A DNA stretch of 64,000 nt. Source: Paenibacillus sp. FSL H7-0326. GTDB taxonomy: Bacteria; Bacillota; Bacilli; Paenibacillales; Paenibacillaceae. Positions 16,847-25,319 of this stretch are shown here, piece after piece. The notes under the pieces are model-generated. The model did no database searches. It saw only the letters and a list, made by a program, of their open reading frames with translations, and was not told the origin of the DNA. A program made the translations under genes and the position numbers. Position 1 is the stretch's first letter, and each line of letters starts with the position of its first letter. The stretch covers positions 1,736,001 through 1,800,000 of the forward strand of contig NZ_MPVN01000001.1 in NCBI RefSeq assembly GCF_001955535.1. The letters are read 5' to 3'.

Positions 16847-17713
16847 TTAGAGCAGCTTGCCCGCTCCTGTGACTACCTGCTTCACCTTCGACTCCAGTTT
16901 ATACTGTTCTTCCTTTTGTCTTACAATGTCCTCTGCAATGGTGCATAATGCTGTAATCGATGACAGAACCGCTGTACCCTCCTTCTTCTTCACCACCAGA
17001 TTAAAATTTTTCATTTCCTCTGTAAATCGTTTCTTCGCTGCAGATATATTGCTCTTGGCCGCTCTAATCTGTACCTGGACCGGATTTTTCTGGGCGAGTG
17101 CTGTCCTGACCTTCTTGACTTCGGCGTCTCTCGCCTTTTTTGCCCCGGTCAGCTTGTCCTGTTTACGTTTGATCTCTTCCTTTGCGAGCGTAACCGCAAC
17201 TTTGGTCGAATCTACCTGCGACTCCACTGCAGCAGTCAGATTCTTGTTCTTCAGCTTTCTTACAAGGGTCAGCTCCTTGTTCAGGGATGAATAGAGTGCA
17301 AACAGTGGTTCATACCGTTTCTTCGTGTTCGCCACGTCCTGTGTTAATATTTCAATCTGTGCAGCTTCATGCTGTCTGAGTCGTTCAAGCAGTCTGGTTT
17401 CTAATTCCTTATTCGCATAGTAAATCGCCCGGATCTGCTGATCAAGGGATTGATCCTGCTGTTGGAGGGTCTTCAGCCTGCTCTCCTGCTTACGGAGCTC
17501 GGATGACATGGTCGTGCCCGACGACGATACGGTTTGATCCAGCATCTTCTTGCCCGTAATGGACAATTCGAACCCTGCCGCAAGAGCTGAAGGTACAGTT
17601 AGCGTTATCGCTAGGCCGATGGAGGCGAGCAGCAGCCCGCCTTTTTTCCACCATGTACTTAGCACGCCCACCTTCCTAATCCCTGATGCTTGAATCTCAC
17701 TAGACTTATTCAC
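16847..17713 (-). CDS. Exported coiled-coil protein of unknown function
   Basis: A 288-residue protein with a basic N-region, a hydrophobic segment at about 26-45 and a probable signal peptidase site after A-L-A-A. The mature part is almost entirely charged helix: heptad-like runs from about 70 to 270 rich in Lys, Glu, Gln and Leu (such as L-K-T-L-Q-Q-Q-D-Q-S-L), then a short G-T-A-V-L-S-S-I break and a last helix. I do not recognise a named family. It is isolated between terminators. A role in cell wall association or as an extended spacer is possible but unproven. Confidence 0.75.
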   Translation of the reverse strand: MNKSSEIQASGIRKVGVLSTWWKKGGLLLASIGLAITLTVPSALAAGFELSITGKKMLDQTVSSSGTTMSSELRKQESRLKTLQQQDQSLDQQIRAIYYANKELETRLLERLRQHEAAQIEILTQDVANTKKRYEPLFALYSSLNKELTLVRKLKNKNLTAAVESQVDSTKVAVTLAKEEIKRKQDKLTGAKKARDAEVKKVRTALAQKNPVQVQIRAAKSNISAAKKRFTEEMKNFNLVVKKKEGTAVLSSITALCTIAEDIVRQKEEQYKLESKVKQVVTGAGKLL

Positions 17714-17781
17714 GTTCGTTCATTCTCCCTTCTCACTTCGATTGTTTTCTCTGATCCACTTAAATAAAAACGCATAAACAC

Positions 17782-17826
17782 AAAAAAACCCGCAAGAATA
17801 GGCATCCTGCCTGTTCTTACGGGTTC
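17782..17826 (-). terminator. Terminator of the YtrAB-like operon
   Basis: AACCCG-AAGAA-AGGC pairs with GCCT-TTCTT-CGGGTT with single mismatches; on the minus strand it is followed by a run of T. Confidence 0.85.
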
Positions 17827-17904
17827 TTCCTCATAAGCCGTTCATATTCAAATCGGATCTATTCATATATACTTTATTTTCCATCTAGCGTCAAGCAGCA
17901 CGCT

Positions 17905-19935
17905 CTACATACCCTCTGGATAATGCTCCATGCCTTCAATTAATACTTGACCTGAATTCAGCTTCATCTTTACGAGATAGGGGGTATCCAGATCGTCATC
18001 AGAATGTACAGTAAAGAAAGTTTTGTTCTTCAGAACATCCCATAGACTTTCTTCCTTGGTCACTTTCGCTTCTCCAGATAGCTGGGCCATATGTTCGTAG
18101 TATTTATTCTCCAATTCCAGATCATCGGAATTTCCAGTGAACCCAGTGTTCGCAATGTTTCTCGTAATCGTCATCTCACGGATATCGGAAGGAGTTATCC
18201 TCGCTTGATCGGCAAGACCCTTCTCTTCCATCCAGGCTTCCAGCTCCTCATAGGATTTGCTCCAATCTATGCTCCGATAGTTGCCATAAGGTAGATTAGG
18301 ACTCGAGAGGTCAATGGAAGCCCAGCTGTTCCCCATCTCAAGCTGTTCCTCATAGCTCATGTTCATAATTTCTTTAAGTAAGATCTGCTTGAATTCCTGA
18401 AGGTCTTCCGGATCCGTAATGACAACTCTTTTATCAGCACCGTAACTTGAAATGGTTGCTCTGAACGTATCTTCATCGGTCAGACCTTTCAGAACATACT
18501 GCTTCTTGTACTCTTCATGCTCCATGACCCTTCTAAGACTGTCCTCCAGTTGACCTTCTTGCAGAACATACTCACGGACCCATTTGTTCCCACTCTCTAG
18601 CTCGTAAGCAATGATTAAATTTCTGGAATGGTCTGAAGCCTGTACAGGAGTAATCTCACCTGCCTCATATTGGGCAACAAGATCTTGATGCAGCTGAAGG
18701 ACCGCTTCAATATAGGCAGGATTATGACTGAAGCTCTCGCTGGTCAGCTTTGCGGGGACCTGCATTTGATTTACCATATCCATATCAATAAGGTTATTGA
18801 ATTGATTAGATACAGCAACACCTTTGATGTCCGTCGCCTTAGGGACACGAGCTTCAAAGCCATCTATATTGGATACAGGCAGATATAGCAGCAGCAGTAG
18901 CAATAGACCATAACCTAAGGAGCTTGCGAGTATGCGTTTGCTCCATATGAGCCAAGTCTTGCGGACGACCATCTCGGCAATAAGACATCCTAGCATACCG
19001 CCGATTATATACCCGAAGATTGAAACTCCATTGCTATGTCTATTGTCCTCAAACAGATAGGCGCCAAACACCATAGAAATAAACAGCATAACGAGCAAGC
19101 GGAACAGCAGTGTCATGAAAGGAAAGACAATAGCTCGTCCGGAGGCGGCCGTATCTCTTTTTCGATATAAAAAATAACTGATTATAATAAATACGACACC
19201 TAGCAGCAAGTAAATAAGAAGCTCCCGCAAACCGAAGGGTTGACTCGACAGACCCGTCAGCCTGAGGAAGGGCGAAATGGTACCTAGTTCAAATCCAGTG
19301 CTATATCCCCTTTCATAATATTCTCTAGAGAAGCCGAACAGATATCGGTCCAGATGAACCACACCCAGCACAAGCAGCCACGCCGGGGTCAGGAGCAGAC
19401 CATAGGTTACAATCAGCTGAAGGATCGTTTGTCCAAGACTTACTGCAAGCAGGAGCGTGAGTCCACACAAAAACAATGTAATTGCAGTAGACATCAACGC
19501 CCACTCCCACACAATGGACAGTTCATATATATAGTGATAGCTTGCAAGCGGACGTATTAATGCGGTTATAACAGCTACCACCCACACAGGTATTAGTAAT
19601 AGAATCAGTGCACTGAACAGATGAGAAGTAAGCAGCTGGTTTCGTGTAATCGGCAAGCTGTGGTATAAATCAGACGGAGCCTTACGATGCAAGTATCGAA
19701 AAATAAAGGTCACAGTAAAGATGGGAAAAATCAGCAGCAGATTAAGCGTCAGGCCACCTGAAACATCAAACAAAGAATCAATCTCTCTGCTTTGTTCATC
19801 GGTCATAGACTGCAGCATCATAACAATTGGCAGCAAAAAGGACAAAGCAAGCAAATACAATATCCCAATCCATCCATGCTGCCTCAAGTCTTGGAGAATT
19901 ACTCCACGGTTAAAGAATAATCGGATGGATGTCAT
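17905..19935 (-). CDS. ABC-2-type transporter permease (YtrC/D-like operon)
   Basis: A 676-residue membrane protein with about six helices in the first 260 residues, further helices at about 275-360, and then a long extracytoplasmic C-terminal region of some 300 residues with no transmembrane segment. It is the membrane partner of the ATPase gene upstream, overlapping it by 26 bp. The start is placed at the ATG at 19935, which has GGAGG 9 nt upstream; an ATG seven codons earlier has no site. In B. subtilis the equivalent ytr operon responds to cell-wall-active antibiotics; the same job here is inference from gene order. Confidence 0.82.
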   Translation of the reverse strand: MTSIRLFFNRGVILQDLRQHGWIGILYLLALSFLLPIVMMLQSMTDEQSREIDSLFDVSGGLTLNLLLIFPIFTVTFIFRYLHRKAPSDLYHSLPITRNQLLTSHLFSALILLLIPVWVVAVITALIRPLASYHYIYELSIVWEWALMSTAITLFLCGLTLLLAVSLGQTILQLIVTYGLLLTPAWLLVLGVVHLDRYLFGFSREYYERGYSTGFELGTISPFLRLTGLSSQPFGLRELLIYLLLGVVFIIISYFLYRKRDTAASGRAIVFPFMTLLFRLLVMLFISMVFGAYLFEDNRHSNGVSIFGYIIGGMLGCLIAEMVVRKTWLIWSKRILASSLGYGLLLLLLLYLPVSNIDGFEARVPKATDIKGVAVSNQFNNLIDMDMVNQMQVPAKLTSESFSHNPAYIEAVLQLHQDLVAQYEAGEITPVQASDHSRNLIIAYELESGNKWVREYVLQEGQLEDSLRRVMEHEEYKKQYVLKGLTDEDTFRATISSYGADKRVVITDPEDLQEFKQILLKEIMNMSYEEQLEMGNSWASIDLSSPNLPYGNYRSIDWSKSYEELEAWMEEKGLADQARITPSDIREMTITRNIANTGFTGNSDDLELENKYYEHMAQLSGEAKVTKEESLWDVLKNKTFFTVHSDDDLDTPYLVKMKLNSGQVLIEGMEHYPEGM

Positions 19936-20812
19936 AGCCCACGTCCTCCATTTCATAGATAAAGATCTCTTCCAGCGTCAGCGGTAGCATATCAAGCACA
20001 TAAGGATTAAATGCCTTGAATGCTTCCTTCACTTCCTGCTCATTGCCTTTCACGATATAAATTTCCACACTTCCCCGCTTCTCTCCATGAAGTATGCGAA
20101 CATGGCTGGACAGGGTCTCCTCATGACGGTCATCTCGGAAGGCTACCTGAATCTTGTGGGTATCGGCCTTCAGATCATCCAGATCCTTCTCAACCATGAG
20201 CACTCCGTTATGCATGATCCCGATATGGTCGCACATATCCTCGATTTCTCTTAGATTATGAGAAGAAATAACGACTGTCAGTTCTCGTTCAGCTGCCTCC
20301 TGAAATAATAAATTCTTGATCATCTTACGCATGACCGGGTCAAGCCCATCGATAGGTTCATCCAGCAGCAATACATCCGGCATACAGCTGAGAGCCAGCA
20401 TAAAAGCAGCCTGGCGCTGCATCCCCTTAGACATTCTGTACAGCTTCCGCGTAAGGTCCAGCTTGAACACCAATTCCAGCTGACGAAACCGTTCTTCATT
20501 CCACCCGGGATACATTCTCTTGTAAAAGGCAGCCATTTGGCGAATCGAAGTATGAGGGAAGAAGTAAGGAATATCGGACATAAAAATAATCCGCCTTTTT
20601 AATTGCGTGTTCTCATAAACGGGTGCGCCGTCAATGGTCACACTTCCCTTGTCAGGCTTATAGATTCCTGCCATTGTTTTTAACAGCGTCGTCTTGCCTG
20701 CTCCGTTCGATCCCAAGAGGCCGAATATCGAGCCCTTCCGAACAGTAAGGGACAGATGATTCACCGCTGCCTCTGTCTCAAATACTTTCGTTACACCCGA
20801 TACTTCAATCAT
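19910..20812 (-). CDS. ABC transporter ATP-binding protein (YtrB-like)
   Basis: A 300-residue ATPase with Walker A G-S-N-G-A-G-K-T-T at 34-42, a degenerate signature M-S-K-G-M-Q-R-Q in place of LSGGQ, Walker B V-L-L-L-D-E-P-I-D-G-L-D, and the H-loop S-S-H-N. About 70 extra C-terminal residues are probably regulatory. It overlaps the GntR gene by 8 bp and the permease by 26 bp, so the three are translated as one unit. Confidence 0.9.
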   Translation of the reverse strand: MIEVSGVTKVFETEAAVNHLSLTVRKGSIFGLLGSNGAGKTTLLKTMAGIYKPDKGSVTIDGAPVYENTQLKRRIIFMSDIPYFFPHTSIRQMAAFYKRMYPGWNEERFRQLELVFKLDLTRKLYRMSKGMQRQAAFMLALSCMPDVLLLDEPIDGLDPVMRKMIKNLLFQEAAERELTVVISSHNLREIEDMCDHIGIMHNGVLMVEKDLDDLKADTHKIQVAFRDDRHEETLSSHVRILHGEKRGSVEIYIVKGNEQEVKEAFKAFNPYVLDMLPLTLEEIFIYEMEDVGYDIHPIIL

Positions 20813-21206
20813 GTTCTTCCCCCTCTACCCGATCCAAATGACGATCCTGCTGTGCCTTCTGATAAATCTCCCTGATTTCACCTTCCGTCACTCCCAAATA
20901 GACCGCTTCCGTAAGCAGCTTATGTATCTCCAGCTTCAGTTCCTGTTTTCGCTGATCAAGAGGTCTATGCTCTACCTTAGCAACAAAACTTCCCTTGCCC
21001 TGCAAAGAATAAATATATCCGTCCCGCTCCAGCTCACGGTAAGCCTTCTGAATCGTATTCGGATTCACGGTAAGCTCAGCTGACAAATGTCTTACAGAGG
21101 GCAGCTGCTCATCTGGCTTCAGCATTTCCATCATGATCAACTCCTTAATTCGTTCAATTAACTGCTCATATATCGGTTTACGGCTGCGCACATCCAGTTC
21201 AAACAT
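20805..21206 (-). CDS. GntR-family regulator, YtrA subfamily
   Basis: A 133-residue repressor-type protein. A winged helix (about 8-75) carries P-I-Y-E-Q-L-I-E-R-I-K and L-P-S-V-R-H-L-S-A-E-L-T-V-N-P-N-T-I-Q-K-A-Y-R-E-L-E, the standard GntR recognition helix. The short C-terminal helical tail of about 50 residues defines the YtrA type, which has no ligand domain. It is the first gene of its operon, with a matching dyad on its own promoter, so autoregulation is expected. Confidence 0.93.
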   Translation of the reverse strand: MFELDVRSRKPIYEQLIERIKELIMMEMLKPDEQLPSVRHLSAELTVNPNTIQKAYRELERDGYIYSLQGKGSFVAKVEHRPLDQRKQELKLEIHKLLTEAVYLGVTEGEIREIYQKAQQDRHLDRVEGEEHD

Positions 21207-21281
21207 CGGATACCTCCTTCATAAGTGATCAATGCAAATGTTACGATGAAGAGTACATTAGAAAATGCACAGCACTGAATT

Positions 21282-21325
21282 AACTGTACTATTACTTATA
21301 ATACAGTTATTCATGATACTGTCAA
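21282..21325 (-). promoter_or_regulatory. Promoter with YtrA-type operator
   Basis: On the minus strand TTGACA (21320-21325) and TATTAT (21298-21303) are 16 bp apart. The inverted repeat AACTGTA-N13-TACAGTT (21282-21308) covers the -10, an ideal place for the GntR protein to block its own operon. Confidence 0.75.
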
Positions 21326-21418
21326 TAAACACTTTGATATGTCACTTTCTTAAAAATGGTATAATTAAATCGCATTACACACCTGACTCTACGTCACCAG
21401 AAGGAGCTGAGCTGCATC

Positions 21419-22066
21419 ATGTCATCTCGAATCTTGATCGTCACGGCCGTTGAGGCAGAGCGGAAGGCTATAGAGGACGGCCTGAAAGTCCCCGAGCATT
21501 ATCACGTCATTGCAGGAGGAGCCGGACCTGCGTCCGCCGCGGCAGCAACCGCAGCAGCACTGGCTTCTGATTCGTACAAACTGGTCATTAATGCAGGAAT
21601 TGGCGGCGGCTTCCCGGGGCGTGCCGAACTCGGAGACATCGTTATTTCTACAGAAATAATACAAGCCGATCTAGGCTCCGAGACAGCAGAAGGATTCCGC
21701 AGTGTGGACGAGCTCGGGTTCGGCACATCACGAGTAACCGCCAATCCCGATGCAATTCAATCCATTCTATCCGCCCTGCAGACATCAACAGATATACCTG
21801 TCCACTGCGGCCCCATCATTACGGTATCGACTACAACCGGAACGGCTCAAACCGCCGAGGAATTGTTAAGACGTATTCCTGAGGCCTGCGCAGAATCCAT
21901 GGAGGGGTATGGCGTCGCTGCTGCAGCAAGCTATATGAATGTACCTGTACTCGAGATCAGAGCGATCTCTAACACCGTGGGTCCGCGTAACCGGGATGCG
22001 TGGCGCATTCCAGAAGCACTGCAAGCTCTAACCACAGCCAGTCAGAACTTATCGGAGGTCTTGTAA
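21419..22066 (+). CDS. mqnB: Futalosine hydrolase
   Basis: A 215-residue nucleoside phosphorylase superfamily enzyme of the futalosine menaquinone pathway. It releases hypoxanthine (or adenine) from futalosine to give dehypoxanthinyl futalosine. V-T-A-V-E-A-E-R at 8-15, N-A-G-I-G-G-G-F-P-G near 59-68, the E-S-M-E-G-Y-G-V-A substrate motif near 159-167, and the S-N-x-V-G-x-R-N-R motif near 181 are typical of MqnB. It precedes mqnD by 1 bp, which strengthens the assignment. Confidence 0.94.
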   Translation: MSSRILIVTAVEAERKAIEDGLKVPEHYHVIAGGAGPASAAAATAAALASDSYKLVINAGIGGGFPGRAELGDIVISTEIIQADLGSETAEGFRSVDELGFGTSRVTANPDAIQSILSALQTSTDIPVHCGPIITVSTTTGTAQTAEELLRRIPEACAESMEGYGVAAAASYMNVPVLEIRAISNTVGPRNRDAWRIPEALQALTTASQNLSEVL

Positions 22067-22067
22067 T

Positions 22068-22901
22068 ATGAACATTGTTTACTCACCGTGTCCGAATGAC
22101 ACATTTGTCTTTCACGCTCTAGTCCATGGGCAGATTCCGAACACTCCAGATTTCACGGTTACATACGCAGATATTGATGTGACGAATACGCTTGTTACGA
22201 AGCCGAGCGACTATGATATCCTCAAAATTTCTTACGCCGCCCTGCCATGGCTCTCTGATGAATATCGCCTCATTCCATGCGGCGGTGCCCTCGGCAGAGG
22301 CAACGGTCCACTGGTATTAACAGCCGATCAGAATACTAAGCCGGAGGATCTCACTGGCAAGAGAGTTGCTGTACCAAGTGAGCGCTCAACCGCCTATCTC
22401 CTGTTCCGACTATGGGCTGCACAGAATGTACCTGACGGCATCGGTGAAATTGTTGTGATGCCTTTTGACCAGATTATGCCGGCCGTTCGCGATGGCAAGA
22501 TCGATGCCGGCCTCGTCATTCATGAAGCCAGATTCACGTACCCGTCATACGGTCTCACATTAATGGCCGATATGGGTACATGGTGGGAAGCGGATACGGG
22601 TCTTCCGATTCCGCTCGGTGCCATCGTTGCCCGCCGTAATCTTGATCCTGCTGAGATTACTTCCTGGATTCAAGCTTCCGTTGATTATGGCTGGAAGCAT
22701 CCCGAGCAGTCCAGACCCTATATTCTCTCTCATGCACAAGAAATGGATCCTGAAGTTGCACAGCAGCATATCAATCTCTATGTCAATGAATTCACCAGAG
22801 ATCTGGGTGAAGAAGGCTTCGGTGCGATTGAAGCTCTCTTGGGCCGTGCTGCTGCAGAAGGTCTCGTACCTGGAATAGATTTTGAGAAATTAAGAAGCTA
22901 A
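22068..22901 (+). CDS. mqnD: 1,4-dihydroxy-6-naphthoate synthase
   Basis: A 277-residue periplasmic-binding-protein-fold lyase acting on cyclic dehypoxanthinyl futalosine, cytosolic in spite of the fold. The N-terminal Y-S-P-C-P-N-D-T-F signature (residues 5-13), K-I-S-Y-A-A-L near 54, G-G-A-L-G-R-G-N-G-P-L near 73, and H-E-A-R-F-T-Y near 151 (catalytic His region) are hallmarks of MqnD. GGAGGT precedes the ATG. It forms an operon with mqnB; mqnA, mqnC and mqnE must lie elsewhere. Confidence 0.95.
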   Translation: MNIVYSPCPNDTFVFHALVHGQIPNTPDFTVTYADIDVTNTLVTKPSDYDILKISYAALPWLSDEYRLIPCGGALGRGNGPLVLTADQNTKPEDLTGKRVAVPSERSTAYLLFRLWAAQNVPDGIGEIVVMPFDQIMPAVRDGKIDAGLVIHEARFTYPSYGLTLMADMGTWWEADTGLPIPLGAIVARRNLDPAEITSWIQASVDYGWKHPEQSRPYILSHAQEMDPEVAQQHINLYVNEFTRDLGEEGFGAIEALLGRAAAEGLVPGIDFEKLRS

Positions 22902-22983
22902 ATACAGTGAACTCCTGATCGGTTGTTCTACACCTGATGCTCAGCATATAACTTATAGCTGCATCCAAATCGAGCACAGCAAG

Positions 22984-23022
22984 AAGAAGCCTGTACGGTT
23001 ATTCCCGTCAGGCTTCTTTCTT
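22984..23022. terminator. Terminator after mqnBD
   Basis: AGAAGCCTG-ACGG pairs with CCGT-CAGGCTTCT, followed by T-rich sequence. Confidence 0.88.
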
Positions 23023-23055
23023 ATTTGCAATAGATGATCAGGAGCAGCCGCCTGA

Positions 23056-24636
23056 TTAATCCGTTAACAATATAGGCAATATCAATCGAAACGTCGAACC
23101 CTCTCCCAGCACACTATGAACCGTAATGGAGCCTTTGTGATCCTGAGCAATCTTCTGGCAGAGAGACAGACCAAGTCCAGTTCCATCCTCCTTCGTCGTA
23201 TAGAAGGGATTGAAGATCTGCTGAAACTGGTCAGGAGCGATTCCTATTCCGGTGTCTTGAATCTGGATGACGGCTTTATTATCAGCCCGGCTCACCCTAA
23301 TCTTCACTTCACCTGGAGTCTCCATCGCCTCAAGCGCGTTGCGCACAAGATTAAGCAGCACTTGAACAATCTTGTCTCGGTCCATATAGATGTACATCGA
23401 CTCGTCCTCAATGTCCAAAGTCAGCTGATGTCCTCGTGATATCGCGTCTGACTCAGACAAGGAAACAACTCTTTCAGTACACACCGTCAGCGACTCTGAC
23501 CTCATATTGCTGGCATGCGGCTTGGAGAACTGAAGAAATTCGGCGGTCAGCTCCGTCACTCTCGTAATTTCACTCATAATCACCTCATACCAGGGCTTAA
23601 TATTATAGGACTGAATCTTGGACAGCTGCACAAATCCACGAATCGCAGTAAGCGGATTGCGAACCTCGTGAGCCATTCCTGCCGCCAGTTCACCGACAAC
23701 CTTCATCTTCTCCGATCTGAACAAGTCCTCCTCCCGCTGAAGCCACTGCTCCCGCCTCATCTGAAACAGCTTGTCCTCTGCCTTCATAATGAGCTGATTA
23801 TGATCTTCACTCTCCTCAGGATGGGAAACGATACTGTACGACACCTGATAACCGAGTGAATCCATTTCCAGCAAAGCACCGATATGATCCGGTATATAAT
23901 ATTCAGTGGGCAGCAGCAAGGCATAGCGGTCTCCTGCATATCTGGAAACACCATACGCATTAGGGAAAGTGGAGGTAAGAGCCTTGCCCAGGTTAACGAG
24001 CGCCTCATTCCCGCTCTCCAATCCATCATGATTGTAAGATTTGAAATTTTGTAAATCCAGCAGTATTAAATAAAAAGGAACTTTTTTGGATATCAAGGCT
24101 TGTATTTGGTTCATATAACCAAGGTAATTGAGAAGGCCGGTTAGTGGATCGTGGGTAGTAAGATAGTCATTCTTATCGCGAAGGACCTGCTTCTCTGTTT
24201 CGGCACGAATGACATAATGAAAGAGAAAAACGATAAATATCAAAGTCAAGAAGTCAAAAGTTGTAACAAGAATATTATACGCACTGATAGGAACATAACT
24301 TAAACGAATAATCGTATACTGCAGAATCAGCAGTACAGAGACAGGCAAAGTTTTCTTGTAAGATTGCTTCTTATCGAAGATTGTCATGATCATAATATAG
24401 TACAGAAGTACACACCAGTTCAGCTGAGTGGTATATTGAAAAATACCGAGCAGAATCAGCTGAATCCAGAGAAAACGCGGATACTTATGATCTAATGTAA
24501 CGGATAATAATAGCAGAATGCCCACGACAATCATGGCACACAAACGGTGCGTGCTCTGACCCAAAATAGAAGATGCGATAATGATAAGCAAGCAGCTAAT
24601 CGGAAAGAAAATCAACTTGAGTCGATGGATTAACAA
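23056..24636 (-). CDS. Membrane sensor histidine kinase with degenerate GGDEF domain
   Basis: A 526-residue kinase. About five to six N-terminal helices (residues 5-165) are followed by a GGDEF-fold domain (about 175-315) that keeps D-P-L-T-G-L-L-N but has A-G-D-R-Y in place of the GGDEF loop, so it should not make cyclic-di-GMP. Then come HisKA with the phospho-acceptor in G-M-A-H-E-V-R-N-P-L, and HATPase_c with N-L-V-R-N-A-L-E-A-M and D-T-G-I-G-I. The kinase half resembles sporulation kinases such as KinA/KinB. The start chosen is TTG 24636, with AGGGGAG 11 nt upstream; an ATG at 24702 is in frame but has no site. No response regulator is adjacent, as in orphan kinases. Confidence 0.85.
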   Translation of the reverse strand: MLIHRLKLIFFPISCLLIIIASSILGQSTHRLCAMIVVGILLLLSVTLDHKYPRFLWIQLILLGIFQYTTQLNWCVLLYYIMIMTIFDKKQSYKKTLPVSVLLILQYTIIRLSYVPISAYNILVTTFDFLTLIFIVFLFHYVIRAETEKQVLRDKNDYLTTHDPLTGLLNYLGYMNQIQALISKKVPFYLILLDLQNFKSYNHDGLESGNEALVNLGKALTSTFPNAYGVSRYAGDRYALLLPTEYYIPDHIGALLEMDSLGYQVSYSIVSHPEESEDHNQLIMKAEDKLFQMRREQWLQREEDLFRSEKMKVVGELAAGMAHEVRNPLTAIRGFVQLSKIQSYNIKPWYEVIMSEITRVTELTAEFLQFSKPHASNMRSESLTVCTERVVSLSESDAISRGHQLTLDIEDESMYIYMDRDKIVQVLLNLVRNALEAMETPGEVKIRVSRADNKAVIQIQDTGIGIAPDQFQQIFNPFYTTKEDGTGLGLSLCQKIAQDHKGSITVHSVLGEGSTFRLILPILLTD

Positions 24637-24768
24637 TCGTTTTTGCACTCCCCTATGACTGTTTTCAAATATAGCAGTATAGATAAGTGCATTATATACC
24701 ATGAATGTGAAGATTGTTGTCGAATAGTGGAAAAAATCGGCTGTAAAATCTATAATCTTGCCGGGATG

Positions 24769-25005
24769 TTAAATCACGTTGCTCTGCCGCCTGCTCTTGA
24801 TCTTAAGCTCGTAGGTATTATATCCCTCCTTCAGCTTGCGATGAATTTCTTGTATTTTCTTTACATCCTCAAAAGAATATCTTCGACTTCCCCCTTTCGT
24901 TCGTGCTGGAAAGACAAGCTGCTTCTCCTCATAGTAACGAATTTGTCTCTCCGACAACCCTGTCAATTCTTTCACCATACCAATACTCATAATTTGATCA
25001 CTCAT
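24769..25005 (-). CDS. Short MerR-family regulator of GlnR/TnrA type
   Basis: A 78-residue protein. The sequence M-S-I-G-M-V-K-E-L-T-G-L-S-E-R-Q-I-R-Y-Y-E-E with R-R-Y-S-F-E-D-V-K-K-I after it is the winged helix of GlnR/TnrA, the nitrogen regulators of Bacillales. It is shorter than TnrA (110) and GlnR (about 135) and keeps only a 20-residue basic tail, so the glutamine-synthetase-responsive C-terminus seems absent. AGGGG lies 8 nt before the ATG at 25005. A near-match to the GlnR/TnrA box overlaps its upstream region, and a full match lies ahead of the divergent amine oxidase gene. Confidence 0.87.
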   Translation of the reverse strand: MSDQIMSIGMVKELTGLSERQIRYYEEKQLVFPARTKGGSRRYSFEDVKKIQEIHRKLKEGYNTYELKIKSRRQSNVI

Positions 25006-25020
25006 CACAAACACCCCTAA

Positions 25021-25037
25021 TGTTAGATTACTTACCA
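25021..25037. promoter_or_regulatory. GlnR/TnrA-type box, one mismatch
   Basis: TGTTA-GATTACT-TACCA fits TGTNA-N7-TNACA at all but one conserved position. It lies 16 bp upstream of the MerR-type regulator start. Confidence 0.5.
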
Positions 25038-25219
25038 TAATAATGGAGTATCTCCTCCTGAAACTATGTTTGATGAACAGATTTAGCAGGGCATTCAGCT
25101 GTCGATGATAGTAACTATCGTTATGGCAATAATTTTAAGGATTTTCCGAACAAAATTCAATAGATCGAAGCAAATTGATAAGAATTTGATCGATTATATT
25201 TCCTTGAAATAAAAAAGTG

Positions 25220-25236
25220 TGTTAGATTTCCTTACA
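25220..25236 (+). promoter_or_regulatory. GlnR/TnrA-type box, perfect match
   Basis: TGTTA-GATTTCC-TTACA matches the consensus TGTNA-N7-TNACA fully. It is 84 bp upstream of the amine oxidase start. Confidence 0.65.
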
Positions 25237-25319
25237 AAAATTGAGACAACAAAGCTCATTGTCTGCTAATATCTTCTCCACAAAGGTTCTTAATACGCAC
25301 AAAGGAGATGAAGTATAGA

